Source: Saccharothrix algeriensis
GTDB lineage: Bacteria; Actinomycetota; Actinomycetes; Mycobacteriales; Pseudonocardiaceae
Direction of reading: 5' to 3'
DNA: 64,000 nt
Assembly (NCBI RefSeq): GCF_016907655.1
Contig: NZ_JAFBCL010000001.1
Location: forward strand, 3,258,001 to 3,322,000
The stretch's first letter is position 1. Every line of letters starts with the position of its first letter. The notes under the pieces were generated by a model. That model was not told where the DNA came from, did not search any database, and was given only the letters and a program-made list of their open reading frames with translations. Positions 15,949 to 24,873 of this stretch are shown here, in pieces. A program made the translations under genes and the position numbers.

Positions 15949-17757
15949 TCAGCGGCCGACGGCGTAGCCCTGGTTCCCGCGCGGGTTGGCCGCGCCGCGC
16001 AGCAGGCCGTCCCGCGCGTCGCGGGCCACCGCCGACATCCGCCCCAGCGCCCACGGCCCGGGGACGAGCACCGAGTGCCCGCGCTCCCGCAGGTCCGCGA
16101 TCGCCGCCTCGCCCAGCCGCGACTCCACCACCAGCTCGCCGGGCGTCCACCCGCGCGGGTAGAACGAGCTGGGGAACGCGTTGCTGTGCCACATCGGCGA
16201 GTCGATCGCCTCCTGGAGGTTCAGCCCGCCGACGGTGTGCGCCAGCCAGAACCCGAGCTGCCACTGGTCCTGCTGGTCGCCGCCGGGCGTGCCGAACGCC
16301 ACCGCCGGCTGCCCGTCGCGCAGCGCCAGCGACGGCGACAGCGTGATCCGGGGCCGCTTGCCCGGCGCGAGCGAGTTGGGCAGGTCCTCGTCCAGCCAGA
16401 ACATCTGCGCCCGGCTGCCCAGGCAGAACCCGAGCGACGGGATGGTCGGCGACGACTGCAGCCAGCCGCCCGACGGCGTGGCCGACACGAGGTTGCCCCA
16501 GCGGTCCACGACGTCGACGTGCACCGTGTCGCCCTTGACCGCGCCGGTCCGCGAGACGGTCGGTTCGCCGAGGGCGCCGCCGCCGCTGAGGTCGCCGGTG
16601 CGCGGACCGCCCGCGAGCACGTGCCGGGCCAGCCGCGGCGCCCGGCCGCCGGGCGAGCCCGGCCGCAGCTCCGCCGACGCCGTCGCGCCCACCAGCCCGC
16701 GCCTGGCCTCGGCGTACTCGCGCGACAGCAGCGCGTCCAGCGGCACGTCGCCGTCGGACGTGCCGCTGTCGCCGTACCAGGCTTCGCGGTCGGCGAACGC
16801 CAGCTTGGCGCACTCCACGGCCAGGTGGACGGTCTCCGCGGTCGGCACGCCGTCCGCGTAGGACAGCCGGTCCGCGAAGCCCTCCAGCAGCCGCAGCTGC
16901 TGCAGCAGCACCGGGCCCTGCGACCAGGCGCCGACCTTGGCGAGGGTCCAGTCGCCGAAGTCGGCGGTGACCGCGTCCTCGTAGGTCGCCCGCCAGTCGG
17001 CCATGTCCTGCCCGGTCAGCACGCCCGCGTGGGTGCGGCCCGAGTCGTCCCGGAACCCGGTCCGGCAGAACTGGTCCACCTGCGCGGCCACGAACCCCTG
17101 CGACCACGCCCGGCGCGCGGCCTCGATCTGCGCCTCGCGGTCGGCCCCGGCGGCCTCGCCGGCGGCCAGCAGCCACTCCCAGGTGTCGGCGAGCTTGGGG
17201 TTGCGGAACCGGGAGCCCTGCCGGGGCGCCCGGCCGCCCGGCAGCCACAGCGCCGCCGACGACGCCCAGTGCTCGCGGAACAGGTCGGCGACCGTCTCGA
17301 TGGTCGCGGTCACCCGGTCCAGCACCGGGAAGCCGTCGCGGGCGTACCCGATGGCGAAGCCGAGGACGTCCCGCAGCGACTTGGTGCCGTGGTCGCGCAG
17401 GAGGGTCAGCCAGGCGTCCCACGCGCCGGGGACGGTCGCCGCCAGCAGCCCGCTGCCGGGCACCAGGTCCAGGCCGAGGTCCCGGTAGTGCGCGGTGGTC
17501 GCCCCGGCCGGCGCGACGCCCTGCCCGCACAGCACGCGCGGCGCGGCCCCGCCGGCGGTCGCGAACACGACGGGCACCTCGCCGCCGGGCCCGTTGAGGT
17601 GCGGTTCCACCACTTGCAGCACGAAGCCCGCCGCGACGGCGGCGTCGAAGGCGTTGCCGCCGTCCTCCAGCACCGCCATGCCCGCGCCGGAGGCGAGCCA
17701 GTGCGTGGAAGCGACCATCCCGTGGGTGCCGACGAGTTCCGGACGGGTAGTGAACAC
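15949..17757 (-). CDS. ggt: Gamma-glutamyltransferase family Ntn-hydrolase
   Basis: 602 residues, normal family length. VGTHGMVASTHWLASGAGM and GGNAFDAAVAAGFVLQVVEPHLNGPGG open the large subunit. Autocleavage should occur before the Thr in KGDTVHVDVVDRWGNLVSATPS, which becomes the N-terminal nucleophile; SSPTIPSLGFCLGSRAQMFW and the GTPGGDQQDQWQLGFWL block complete the substrate pocket. There is no signal peptide, so unlike the periplasmic E. coli enzyme it should be cytoplasmic or use another route. Members cleave glutathione-type gamma-glutamyl bonds or act as acylases on related amides. It follows the UDP-sugar dehydrogenase gene by about 76 bases on the same strand, but a shared function is not obvious. 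Confidence 0.9.
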   Translation of the reverse strand: MFTTRPELVGTHGMVASTHWLASGAGMAVLEDGGNAFDAAVAAGFVLQVVEPHLNGPGGEVPVVFATAGGAAPRVLCGQGVAPAGATTAHYRDLGLDLVPGSGLLAATVPGAWDAWLTLLRDHGTKSLRDVLGFAIGYARDGFPVLDRVTATIETVADLFREHWASSAALWLPGGRAPRQGSRFRNPKLADTWEWLLAAGEAAGADREAQIEAARRAWSQGFVAAQVDQFCRTGFRDDSGRTHAGVLTGQDMADWRATYEDAVTADFGDWTLAKVGAWSQGPVLLQQLRLLEGFADRLSYADGVPTAETVHLAVECAKLAFADREAWYGDSGTSDGDVPLDALLSREYAEARRGLVGATASAELRPGSPGGRAPRLARHVLAGGPRTGDLSGGGALGEPTVSRTGAVKGDTVHVDVVDRWGNLVSATPSGGWLQSSPTIPSLGFCLGSRAQMFWLDEDLPNSLAPGKRPRITLSPSLALRDGQPAVAFGTPGGDQQDQWQLGFWLAHTVGGLNLQEAIDSPMWHSNAFPSSFYPRGWTPGELVVESRLGEAAIADLRERGHSVLVPGPWALGRMSAVARDARDGLLRGAANPRGNQGYAVGR

Positions 17758-17833
17758 GCGGACAACCTACGTGGACGTCCCACCTTTCGTTAACCCGGCT
17801 AAGTGAATCGTGTCCTGATGGGCGGCGGCCCGC

Positions 17834-19129
17834 TCAGGCCGTCGGGGCGGCTTCCCGGCGCCCCGTGCCGCGCAGCTCCAGACCGGCCCGGCGCAGGGCG
17901 TCGGGATCCAGGTGGTTGCGGGTGTCGAGCACCACCGCGCCCGCCATCGCCCGCGCGACCCGCGCCCAGTCCAGGGTCCGGAACTCGGGCCACTCGGTGA
18001 GCACCACGACCGCATCGGCATCCCGAACCGCGGACAGCGCGTCGTCCACCACGGCCACGCCCACCAGCGGCTGCCGGACCTCGGGGTCGTAGGCGACCAG
18101 CTCCGCGCCCTCCAGCGCCAGCAGCTCGGCCACGGCCAGCGCGGGCGAGTCGCGCAGGTCGTTCGTCCCCGCCTTGAACGCCAGCCCGAGGACGCCGACG
18201 CGCGCGCCGGCCAGCGTCCCGCCGACCGCGTCCCGGACCTTGCCCACGACCCGCAGCTGCTGCCGCCGGTTGGTCTCGATGGTGGACTTCACCAGCGCGA
18301 AGTCCACGCCGACCGACTCCGCGATGCGCACCATGGCGTGGGTGTCCTTGGGCAGGCAGGACCCGCCCCAGCCCGGCCCCGGCCGCAGGAACGACTGGCC
18401 GATGCGCCGGTCGTGGCCCATGCCGGCGGTGACCGCCGACACGTCCGCGCCGACCAGCTCGCACAGCTCGGCGACCGCGTTGACGTAGGACAGCTTCATC
18501 GCCAGGAAGCAGTTGGCCGCGTACTTGACCATCTCGGCGCTCGCCGCGTCCATCAGCACGGTCGGCGCGCCCAGCTTCGCGAACAGCGCCGCGACCCGCT
18601 CGGCGGCCTGCGGCGAGTCCGCCCCGACCACGATCCGGTCCGGGTGCAGGAAGTCGCGCACGGCGCTGCCCTCGCGCAGGAACTCCGGGTTCGACACGAC
18701 GGCGACGTCCTCGCGCCCGAGCAGCACCGCCACCCGCGCGGACGTGCCCACCGGGACGGTCGACTTGCACACCACGACCGTCCCGTAGGGCAGCACCTCG
18801 CGCAGGTCGCGGGCCACGGACTCGACCGCCGAGAGGTCGGCCGCGCCGCCCGCGCCCATCGGCGTCGGCAGGCACAGGAACACGACCTCGGCGTCCGCCA
18901 CCGCCGCCCGCGCGCCCTCCACGAACGCCAGCCGCCCGGCCGCCTGGCCCTCCGCGACCAGCTCGGTCAGGCCGGGTTCGAGGATGTCGACCTGCCCGGC
19001 GCGCAGCCGGGCGACCTTCAGCGCGTCCACGTCCGCGCACACGACCCGGTGACCGAGCGAGGCCAGGCACGCCCCCGTCGTCAGGCCCACGTACCCCGTT
19101 CCCACGACCGCGATCCGTCGGACGAACAT
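17834..19129 (-). CDS. UDP-glucose 6-dehydrogenase family protein
   Basis: 431 residues. The N-terminal Rossmann loop is IAVVGTGYVGLTTGACLASLGH. CLPTPMGAGGAADLSAV and STVPVGTSARV are nucleotide-sugar dehydrogenase signatures, FLREGSAVRDFLHPDRIVVG contacts substrate, and GPGWGGSCLPKDTHAM holds the catalytic cysteine. GLAFKAGTNDLRDSPALA starts the C-terminal UDP-binding domain. The enzyme oxidises UDP-glucose to UDP-glucuronate in two NAD-dependent steps, for surface polysaccharide or glycosylation. The last 15 residues are a short Ala/Arg-rich tail. The gene is close to the glycan locus but not in its operon. Confidence 0.93.
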   Translation of the reverse strand: MFVRRIAVVGTGYVGLTTGACLASLGHRVVCADVDALKVARLRAGQVDILEPGLTELVAEGQAAGRLAFVEGARAAVADAEVVFLCLPTPMGAGGAADLSAVESVARDLREVLPYGTVVVCKSTVPVGTSARVAVLLGREDVAVVSNPEFLREGSAVRDFLHPDRIVVGADSPQAAERVAALFAKLGAPTVLMDAASAEMVKYAANCFLAMKLSYVNAVAELCELVGADVSAVTAGMGHDRRIGQSFLRPGPGWGGSCLPKDTHAMVRIAESVGVDFALVKSTIETNRRQQLRVVGKVRDAVGGTLAGARVGVLGLAFKAGTNDLRDSPALAVAELLALEGAELVAYDPEVRQPLVGVAVVDDALSAVRDADAVVVLTEWPEFRTLDWARVARAMAGAVVLDTRNHLDPDALRRAGLELRGTGRREAAPTA

Positions 19130-19272
19130 GACGCCACGGTCGCAGCCGAAGTTGGCCGCGGGTGGAACGGGAGTTGTATGCGGAGAGTGAGGAAGGTAGT
19201 CCCCTGGGGGGAGGCGGGAACACCACTCGCGGCGGACGCGGGACCACCGCCCGCACCGGCATCGTGGGGGGC

Positions 19273-19368
19273 GTGGAACTCGTCCTGATCATGCTGCTGT
19301 TCGCGGGTCTGGCCCTGCTGGCGGCCGTGCCGTTGGTCGCACTGCTGCACTTCTCCGACCACCGGTAG
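19273..19368 (+). CDS. Predicted 31-residue single-helix membrane peptide
   Basis: From GTG at 19273, after a G-rich GTGGGGGGC that could serve as ribosome site, the frame encodes MELVLIMLLFAGLALLAAVP and then VALLHFSDHR. It is one clean membrane helix with a short charged end. Longer in-frame starts back to 19162 add only Gly/Thr-rich sequence without coding character. It lies in the divergent gap upstream of the SDR gene. Such tiny membrane proteins are easily missed, and function is unknown. Confidence 0.5.
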   Translation: MELVLIMLLFAGLALLAAVPLVALLHFSDHR

Positions 19369-19425
19369 CTGAACGACCGTTAACCTCCTGACCCGGCAGT
19401 GTCGCTGGGCGATGGAGGGTGTGGC

Positions 19426-20175
19426 ATGCAGATCGAGGGAACCGCGGCGATCGTCACCGGTGGCGCGTCCGGGCTGGGCAACGCGACCGCGCGGGCGCTG
19501 GCCGCCCGCGGCGCGGCGGTGTTCGCCCTGGACATCCGCGTGGACGACGCGGAGCCCGTGGCCGGTGTGACGTACCTGGCCGCCGACGTGACCTCCGAGG
19601 AGGACGTGCGGGCCGCGGTCGACGCCGCCGCCGCCGACCGGCCGCTGCGGATCGCCGTCAACTGCGCCGGCATCGGCCCGTCCGCCCGGACCGTCGGCAA
19701 GTCCGGCCCGCACCCGCTGGACCTGTACCGCAAGGTGATCGACGTCAACCTGGTCGGCACGTTCAACGTGCTGCGGCTCGCGGCGGCGGCGATGGGCCGC
19801 ACCGAGCCGCTGGAGCACGGCCAGCGCGGGGTCGTGGTCAACACGGCGTCCATCGCCGCCTACGACGGCCAGATCGGCCAGGTCGCCTACGCCGCGTCCA
19901 AGGCGGCGGTCGTCGGCATGACGCTGCCGGCGGCGCGCGACCTGTCCTCGGTGGGCGTGCGGGTGATGACCATCGCCCCGGGCATCGTGGACACCCCGAT
20001 GCTGGCCACCGTGTCCGAGGAGTTCCGGGCCGGGCTGGCGGCCGGCGTGCCGTTCCCCAAGCGCCTCGCGCTGCCCGACGAGTACGCGCGGCTCGCCGTG
20101 GCCGTCGTCGAGCACGACTACCTCAACGGCGAGGTCATCCGCATGGACGGCGCGCTGCGCATGGCCCCGCGCTGA
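19426..20175 (+). CDS. SDR family dehydrogenase, 3-hydroxyacyl-CoA dehydrogenase type 2-like
   Basis: 249 residues. IVTGGASGLGNATARAL is the cofactor loop, and the acid ending LDIRVDD indicates NAD preference. NCAGIGPSART, the catalytic Ser in NTASIAAYDG and the YAASK tetrad complete the site. IDVNLVGTFNVLRLAA and APGIVDTPMLATV resemble the HSD17B10 / type 2 hydroxyacyl-CoA dehydrogenase branch, which oxidises short branched or straight 3-hydroxyacyl-CoA. GGAGGG 7 bases before ATG at 19426 fixes the start. It converges with the nuclease gene, leaving 31 bases. Confidence 0.9.
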   Translation: MQIEGTAAIVTGGASGLGNATARALAARGAAVFALDIRVDDAEPVAGVTYLAADVTSEEDVRAAVDAAAADRPLRIAVNCAGIGPSARTVGKSGPHPLDLYRKVIDVNLVGTFNVLRLAAAAMGRTEPLEHGQRGVVVNTASIAAYDGQIGQVAYAASKAAVVGMTLPAARDLSSVGVRVMTIAPGIVDTPMLATVSEEFRAGLAAGVPFPKRLALPDEYARLAVAVVEHDYLNGEVIRMDGALRMAPR

Positions 20176-20206
20176 CCCCCGGCGGCGGGGGCCGCGCCGG
20201 CCCCGG

Positions 20207-21844
20207 CTAGAGGTCGCCGGCGAACGGCAGGGCGGCCATGGCGTCCGAGGTCATCCACTCGCGCAGCGCGTGGGTGGCCCGGACGTCGTCCTCGTTGTAC
20301 TCCAGCAGCCGCCGCCGCTGCCCGGCCTCGGGCGGCGCGCCGTCCGCCCCGACCGCGTCGCGGTACCAGCGCATCGAGTTCTCGCCGCCCGCCTCCGGGT
20401 CGCGCCAGGTGAACCCGGCCACCGGCGCGATCGTCTTCAGGCCCTTGCCGTGGGCGCACAGGAACTGCTCCTGCACGATCCCGAACAGGTCGACCCACGA
20501 GTCCGACGAGATGAACTCCCGCACCTGCGCCGCGGTCGGGATGCCCGGCCGGCCCTTGAACCGCTCCGCCGAGCCGAGCAGCCACCGGTTCTCCGCCAGC
20601 TCGTTGTAGCAGTAGGCGCGGAAGGTCAGGCCGCGCTCCCCCGCCCGCCGCCGCACGCCGGACAGCCAGCCCCAGAACTCGGCGAACGACCGCGCCTCGT
20701 CGTCGCACGGCAGCGGGTCCCAGGTCGCGAACGCCCGGTAGCCGGGCTCCTCGCCGACGTCGGCCCCGGACAGCAGGCAGCCCCACAGGTACGCGCCGAG
20801 GTCGCCGAAGCTCTCCATGTCGACGTCGACCTCGACGTCGGCGCGCGGCACGTCCAGGCGCGGCGCGCGCCGCACCACCGCCAGGTCGCGCAGCCAGGCC
20901 CGCGCCAGGACCACCGCGTCGGGGTACGGCATCCCCACCAGCGGGAGCACCGGCTCCCCGAACGGCTCCAGCGCCGCCAGGTCGTCCACGGTGGCCACGC
21001 CCGCCTTGCGCAGCGCCACCGCGTCCTCGCCGCGCACCACCAGGCTCACGTCCCGCGCCGAGCGCAGGTCCACCTCGCACACCGGCCACCACGGGCAGCT
21101 GCGGCACTCGACGATCCGGGACGGCCGGGCCAGCGGGTCCGCGCCGGTCGCCGCCGCCGACGCCACCGCGAGCCGGTCGGAGAACCGCGAGTCGTACTCG
21201 CCCAGGGCGGTGCGCCCGCCGGGCCAGGTGGGCGCGTCCAGGTCGTGCCACACCACCACGTCGCCGTCCATCCCGACGACGCCGCCGTAGGAGCGGCCGG
21301 CGGCGGCGAGCCCGGCCGCCTGCAGCTGCCGCTGGGCGTGCGCCAGGCGCAGCTGGTCGCGCGGCTGGGGCCGCACCTTGCGCAGCGGGTCCACCCGCGC
21401 GCCGCCGGGCAGCGGGTCCGCCAGCGGCGACGTGCGCGCGCCCGCGCCCGGGTCGGTGACCTTGTGCCGCACCACCAGCACCGGCACGTACCCGGTGTCG
21501 GCCCGGACCAGCAGGTCGATCCCGCCGCGCCGCCCGCCGCGCTCGTCGCGGGGCAGCGCCGCGCCCCAGATGAACCGCGCGCCGGCCCGCATCGCGGCGG
21601 CCGTGGCGCGCTCCCGGTCCGCGCCGGGCACGTCCTGCGGCACCTCCAGCAGCTCCGAGCCGACGGCCCGCCCGAGGGCCGCCGCGACCGCGCGGCGGTG
21701 GTCGGTGGCGTCGGCCTTGCGCAGCCGGCCGGTCGGGTCCGGGGTCGCCTTCGGGGCGTCCCGCATGGCTGGATCGTGTTCGAGGTGCACCCGCCGCCGG
21801 CAACGAGTGACCACGCCGGCGTCCAGCTGCACCTGGGAAGTCAC
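20207..21844 (-). CDS. TM0106 family RecB-like nuclease with RNase H-fold domain
   Basis: 545 residues from GTG at 21844. The N-terminal part (about 40-250) is a RecB-type nuclease region with GARFIWGAALP, GGIDLLVR and VLVVRHK in place of the usual D-x(n)-E-x-K acids. IVECRSCPWWPVCEVDL is a cysteine cluster that may bind metal or an Fe-S centre. The C-terminal part has VDVDMESFGDLGAYLWG and YNEDDVRATHALREW, the DEDD acids of the YprB/RNase H-like exonuclease fold. Family members are thought to act in nucleic acid repair, not proven. TACCCT ends 6 bases before the GTG with no ribosome site, which suggests a leaderless start; an upstream start at 21895 would add 17 residues. Confidence 0.85.
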   Translation of the reverse strand: MTSQVQLDAGVVTRCRRRVHLEHDPAMRDAPKATPDPTGRLRKADATDHRRAVAAALGRAVGSELLEVPQDVPGADRERATAAAMRAGARFIWGAALPRDERGGRRGGIDLLVRADTGYVPVLVVRHKVTDPGAGARTSPLADPLPGGARVDPLRKVRPQPRDQLRLAHAQRQLQAAGLAAAGRSYGGVVGMDGDVVVWHDLDAPTWPGGRTALGEYDSRFSDRLAVASAAATGADPLARPSRIVECRSCPWWPVCEVDLRSARDVSLVVRGEDAVALRKAGVATVDDLAALEPFGEPVLPLVGMPYPDAVVLARAWLRDLAVVRRAPRLDVPRADVEVDVDMESFGDLGAYLWGCLLSGADVGEEPGYRAFATWDPLPCDDEARSFAEFWGWLSGVRRRAGERGLTFRAYCYNELAENRWLLGSAERFKGRPGIPTAAQVREFISSDSWVDLFGIVQEQFLCAHGKGLKTIAPVAGFTWRDPEAGGENSMRWYRDAVGADGAPPEAGQRRRLLEYNEDDVRATHALREWMTSDAMAALPFAGDL

Positions 21845-21850
21845 GGCAGA

Positions 21851-21856
21851 AGGGTA
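21851..21856 (-). promoter_or_regulatory. -10 element for a leaderless nuclease transcript
   Basis: On the minus strand TACCCT is followed by exactly 6 bases and the GTG start at 21844. Transcription would begin on or next to the start codon. Confidence 0.45.
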
Positions 21857-21961
21857 TGCCGCCGCACCGGCGCTTGTGCCGGCAACCTGATGCACTGGAG
21901 TGGATCACCCGTGCAGGACCCCGCGCCGACCTCTAGGGTGCGGGCAGGAGGTGGCGCGACG

Positions 21962-22408
21962 ATGGCACGCGAACGGGGCAAGCGCTTCACGCCGGGCAGG
22001 GCGAGGAACCTGGTGGGCGTGGCCAAGGTCGTCGCACCCGCGCTGATCCCGGTGGTCGCGCCGCTGGCGGCGCGCGCGGCGGCGCTGGTCGGCGACCGCT
22101 ACGACCACTACCGGGCGCGCCGGCTGGGCGTGCCGGTGGACGAGCTGACGCGGTACTCGGGCCGGGGCGCCCGCCTGCACGCCCGCATCGTCGGGTTCGC
22201 CCAGGCGCTGGAGGAGCTGCGCGCGCAGGACCGCGCCTACGTGGAGGCCACCGAGTCCCGGCTCGGCAAGCTGGCGGCGGCGGTGCGCGCGTCCGAGCGG
22301 ATGCCCACCGCCCGCCGCAAAGCCGCCCACCGCGCCGTGAGCACCGACCTGGACACCCTGGAAGCCGACTTGCTCTCCCGCCTGGGCGTCCCCCGCCCAC
22401 CCCGGTAA
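21962..22408 (+). CDS. DUF6474-like small basic protein
   Basis: 148 residues. It starts MARERGKRFTPGRARNLVGVAKV, runs through one moderately hydrophobic helix (VVAPALIPVVAPLAARAAAL) and then helical charged sequence including DRYDHYRARRLGVPVDEL, which resembles the actinobacterial DUF6474 family as I remember it. AGGAGG about 12 bases upstream of ATG at 21962 supports the start. Function is unknown; the helix could be membrane-associated. Confidence 0.8.
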   Translation: MARERGKRFTPGRARNLVGVAKVVAPALIPVVAPLAARAAALVGDRYDHYRARRLGVPVDELTRYSGRGARLHARIVGFAQALEELRAQDRAYVEATESRLGKLAAAVRASERMPTARRKAAHRAVSTDLDTLEADLLSRLGVPRPPR

Positions 22409-22494
22409 CCCCCACCCCACCCCCAGTACCCCCCACGGCCACCCCACCCCCACGGCCCCACTCCCCACGACCCCCACCCTCGGGCCACTCCAGT
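22406..22494 (-). other. C-rich / G-rich strand-asymmetric tract, quadruplex-prone on the minus strand
   Basis: Over about 90 bases the plus strand is almost only C with A and T; the minus strand reads as repeated runs of three to six G, for example GGGGGTGGGGTGGGGG. Many such runs within 90 bases meet the usual quadruplex pattern. It lies directly downstream of the BCCT gene hairpin, in the direction of BCCT transcription. Confidence 0.6.
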
Positions 22495-22514
22495 AGGCCC
22501 ACCCGCGAGGCCGC

Positions 22515-22587
22515 GTCGGTAGGTCGCGACTCATTTTTTCGCGATCACGCTCTTCGATCGCGAAAAAATCAGTCGCGACCTACCGAC
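22515..22587. terminator. 32-bp hairpin covering the BCCT stop codon
   Basis: Arms 22515-22546 and 22556-22587 pair over 32 bases with one mismatch (C facing C), around a 9-base loop. The arms are mixed in composition and contain ATTTTTTCGCGATC, unlike the G/C-only hairpins elsewhere in the window. The right arm contains the TGA stop of the BCCT gene (22569-22571) and its last codons. It can form on either strand. Confidence 0.8.
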
Positions 22588-24188
22588 TCCCCGGCGGCCG
22601 AGCCGCCGTCTGCGGAGCAGCGGCCATAAGTATTGAGTTCGCGAGCCAGCGCCACGCACAGGCCGACCATGACCAGCGCGAACGGCAGGGCGGCGATGAT
22701 CGTCAGGTTCTGCAGCCCGGTCAGCGCGTCCGACCCGCCCACCAGCAGCATCACCGCCGCCATCGCGCCGGTCAGCACGCCCCAGAACACGACCACGCCC
22801 TTCGCGGGCACGATGGACCCGCGCTGCGACAGCGTGCCCATCACCACCGACGCCGCGTCCGCCCCGGACACGAAGAAGATCGCCACCAGCAGGATCACCA
22901 CCACGCCGGCGACCGCCGCGAGCGGGAACCGGTCGAGCAGCGCGAACAGCTGGCCCTCCGGCGTGGACCGGCCGGCCAGGTCGGCCCCGTCGCGCTGCGC
23001 CTGGATCGCCGCGCCGCCGAACACGCAGAACCAGACCAGGCTCACCGCGCTGGGCACGCCGATCACCCCGGCCACGAACTGCCGGATGGTGCGGCCCCGG
23101 CTGATCCGGGCGATGAACATGCCGACGAACGGCGTCCACGAGATCCACCACGCCCAGTAGAAGATGGTCCACCCGGACAGCCACGCCTCCGCCGCGTCGC
23201 CGCCGGAGGCCGCGGTGCGCCCCGCCATGTCGGCCAGGTCGCGGAAGTAGTCGCCGATCGCGGCGGGCACGAGGTTGAGCACGAACACCGTCGGGCCGAC
23301 CACGAACACGAACGCCGCGAGCACCACGGCCAGCACCATGTTGGTGTTGGACAGCCACTGGATGCCCCTGGCCACCCCGGACACGGCCGACGCGACGAAC
23401 ACCGCGGTCAGCACGGCGATGATCCCCACCAGGACGGCTTCGCCGGCGCTCCAGCCCACGGCCGACAGGCCGCTGCCGATCTGGAGCGCGCCGAGCCCGA
23501 GCGACGCGGCCGAGCCGAACAGGGTCGCGAAGATCGCCAGCACGTCGATCGCCCGGCCCGCGGGCCCGGCGGCGTGCCTGCCGAGCAGCGGCGCGAACGC
23601 CGCGCTGATGAGCTGGCTGCGCCCGCGCCGGAAGCTGCCGTAGGCGATGGCGAGCCCGACGACGGCGTAGATCGCCCACGGGTGCACGGTCCAGTGGAAC
23701 AGGGTGGTGGCCATGGCGGTCTGGAGCGCCTCGTCGGTGCCGCCCGGCGCGGTGCCCGGCGGCGGCTCGACGAAGTGGGACAGCGGCTCGTTGACGCCGT
23801 AGAACATCAGGCCGATGCCCATGCCCGCGCTGAACATCATCGCGACCCAGGACACCGTCCGGAACTCGGGCCGCTCGTCGTCGCGGCCGAGCCGGACGCG
23901 GCCGTGGCGGCCGAGCCCGAGCCACAGCGCGAAGACCACGAACCCGGACGCGAGCAGCACGAACAGCCAGCCCAGGTTGGTGATGACCCAGCCCAGGGCG
24001 GTGCGGGAGGCGGCGGCGAGGGAGTCGGTCCCGAGCACGCCCCAGACGACGAAGACCAGCGCGACCACCGCCGCGACGCCGAAGACGTACGGGTCGGTGC
24101 GCCTCGCGAGATCGGCGTCCACCCCGTCGGAGCCCGGCTGCGGCTCGCCTGGCAGGGGCTGTTCGATGCGCCGGTGAGGGGTCGTCAC
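22569..24188 (-). CDS. BCCT family betaine/choline/carnitine transporter
   Basis: 539 residues with about 12 membrane helices. FSAGMGIGLMFYGVNEPLSHF holds the glycine-rich helix, and WTIFYWAWWISWTPFVGMFIARISRGRT is the BCCT signature with the aromatic box that binds trimethylammonium groups; later LTGLQNLTIIAALPFALVM ends the core. These carriers take up betaine or choline with Na+ or H+ for osmoprotection or carbon use. The N- and C-terminal tails are short, so there is no long osmosensing domain. The start is GTG at 24188, with AAGGGTTAGGC before it as a weak ribosome site. The last residues (SVGRD) are encoded by one arm of a 32-bp hairpin. Confidence 0.93.
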   Translation of the reverse strand: MTTPHRRIEQPLPGEPQPGSDGVDADLARRTDPYVFGVAAVVALVFVVWGVLGTDSLAAASRTALGWVITNLGWLFVLLASGFVVFALWLGLGRHGRVRLGRDDERPEFRTVSWVAMMFSAGMGIGLMFYGVNEPLSHFVEPPPGTAPGGTDEALQTAMATTLFHWTVHPWAIYAVVGLAIAYGSFRRGRSQLISAAFAPLLGRHAAGPAGRAIDVLAIFATLFGSAASLGLGALQIGSGLSAVGWSAGEAVLVGIIAVLTAVFVASAVSGVARGIQWLSNTNMVLAVVLAAFVFVVGPTVFVLNLVPAAIGDYFRDLADMAGRTAASGGDAAEAWLSGWTIFYWAWWISWTPFVGMFIARISRGRTIRQFVAGVIGVPSAVSLVWFCVFGGAAIQAQRDGADLAGRSTPEGQLFALLDRFPLAAVAGVVVILLVAIFFVSGADAASVVMGTLSQRGSIVPAKGVVVFWGVLTGAMAAVMLLVGGSDALTGLQNLTIIAALPFALVMVGLCVALARELNTYGRCSADGGSAAGESVGRD

Positions 24189-24267
24189 GCCTAACCCTTA
24201 CCTCCGTCCGGAGTAGGGCAAACCCCACTTCACCGACGGTGTCTCACACCTTCGGGCAAGGGTCTCC

Positions 24268-24273
24268 TACGCT
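24268..24273 (+). promoter_or_regulatory. -10 element of the copper locus, leaderless start
   Basis: TACGCT is followed by 6 bases and the ATG at 24280, without a ribosome site. This is the geometry of an actinobacterial leaderless promoter. Confidence 0.5.
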
Positions 24274-24279
24274 GCGTGC

Positions 24280-24825
24280 ATGACCAGACGTCCGGCGCCG
24301 ACCCGCCTCGCGCGGGCCGCGCTGCTGGCCGTGACGTCCGCGGCGCTCAGCGTGGCCGCGCACGGGGCCGCCGGTGGCGACCCGACGGAGTTCGCGCCCG
24401 CGCTGCCGCTGACCGCGCTGACCGCCCTGGTCGGCACCGCCCTGGCCGACCGGGGGCGCAGCCCGTGGGCGATCCTGGCCGTGCTCGGCGCGGCGCAGGT
24501 CGGCCAGCACGCGCTGCTCAGCCTGGGCGACCACGTGGCCGACGGGCCGGGGCTGGGCTTCAGCCCGGTCGCCATGACCGCCGCCCACGTGGTGGCGGCG
24601 CTGCTCACCGGGCTGCTGCTGGCCCGCGCCGACAGCGCCCTGACGGTCGTGTCCACCGCGGTGTCGACCGCCGTGTCCCGACTGGTGCCGGTCCTGTGCG
24701 CCTTCGTCCCCACCGCGCACGCGACCCCCCCGCCGACGGCGCCACCGGGCCCGGACGCGCCGACCGCCGTGCTCCTGCGGCGGGTGAACGGTCGAAGGGG
24801 CCCGCCCCCGGTCCTGATCACCTGA
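24280..24825 (+). CDS. Multi-pass membrane protein at the head of a copper locus
   Basis: 181 residues with four to five hydrophobic helices (for example LARAALLAVTSAALSVAAHG and MTAAHVVAALLTGLLLARA) and a Pro/Arg-rich end. Several histidines face the helices (AAHGAAGG, GQHALLSLGDHVAD, AAHVV), in keeping with metal handling. It is followed after 48 bases by YcnI, CopC and CopD genes on the same strand. I do not recognise the family by sequence; a role in copper uptake or delivery is inferred from position. Confidence 0.8.
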   Translation: MTRRPAPTRLARAALLAVTSAALSVAAHGAAGGDPTEFAPALPLTALTALVGTALADRGRSPWAILAVLGAAQVGQHALLSLGDHVADGPGLGFSPVAMTAAHVVAALLTGLLLARADSALTVVSTAVSTAVSRLVPVLCAFVPTAHATPPPTAPPGPDAPTAVLLRRVNGRRGPPPVLIT

Positions 24826-24873
24826 AGGCAAGGCGACCCACACCCCCTCTGGTAGTTCAGGAGCGACAATTCC

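Noticed and set aside
24186..24205. Iron box upstream of the BCCT gene (AGGTAAGGGTTAGGC on the minus strand)
   Set aside because: Only one half-site resembles the consensus; the other half is wrong, so it fails against the two better sites.
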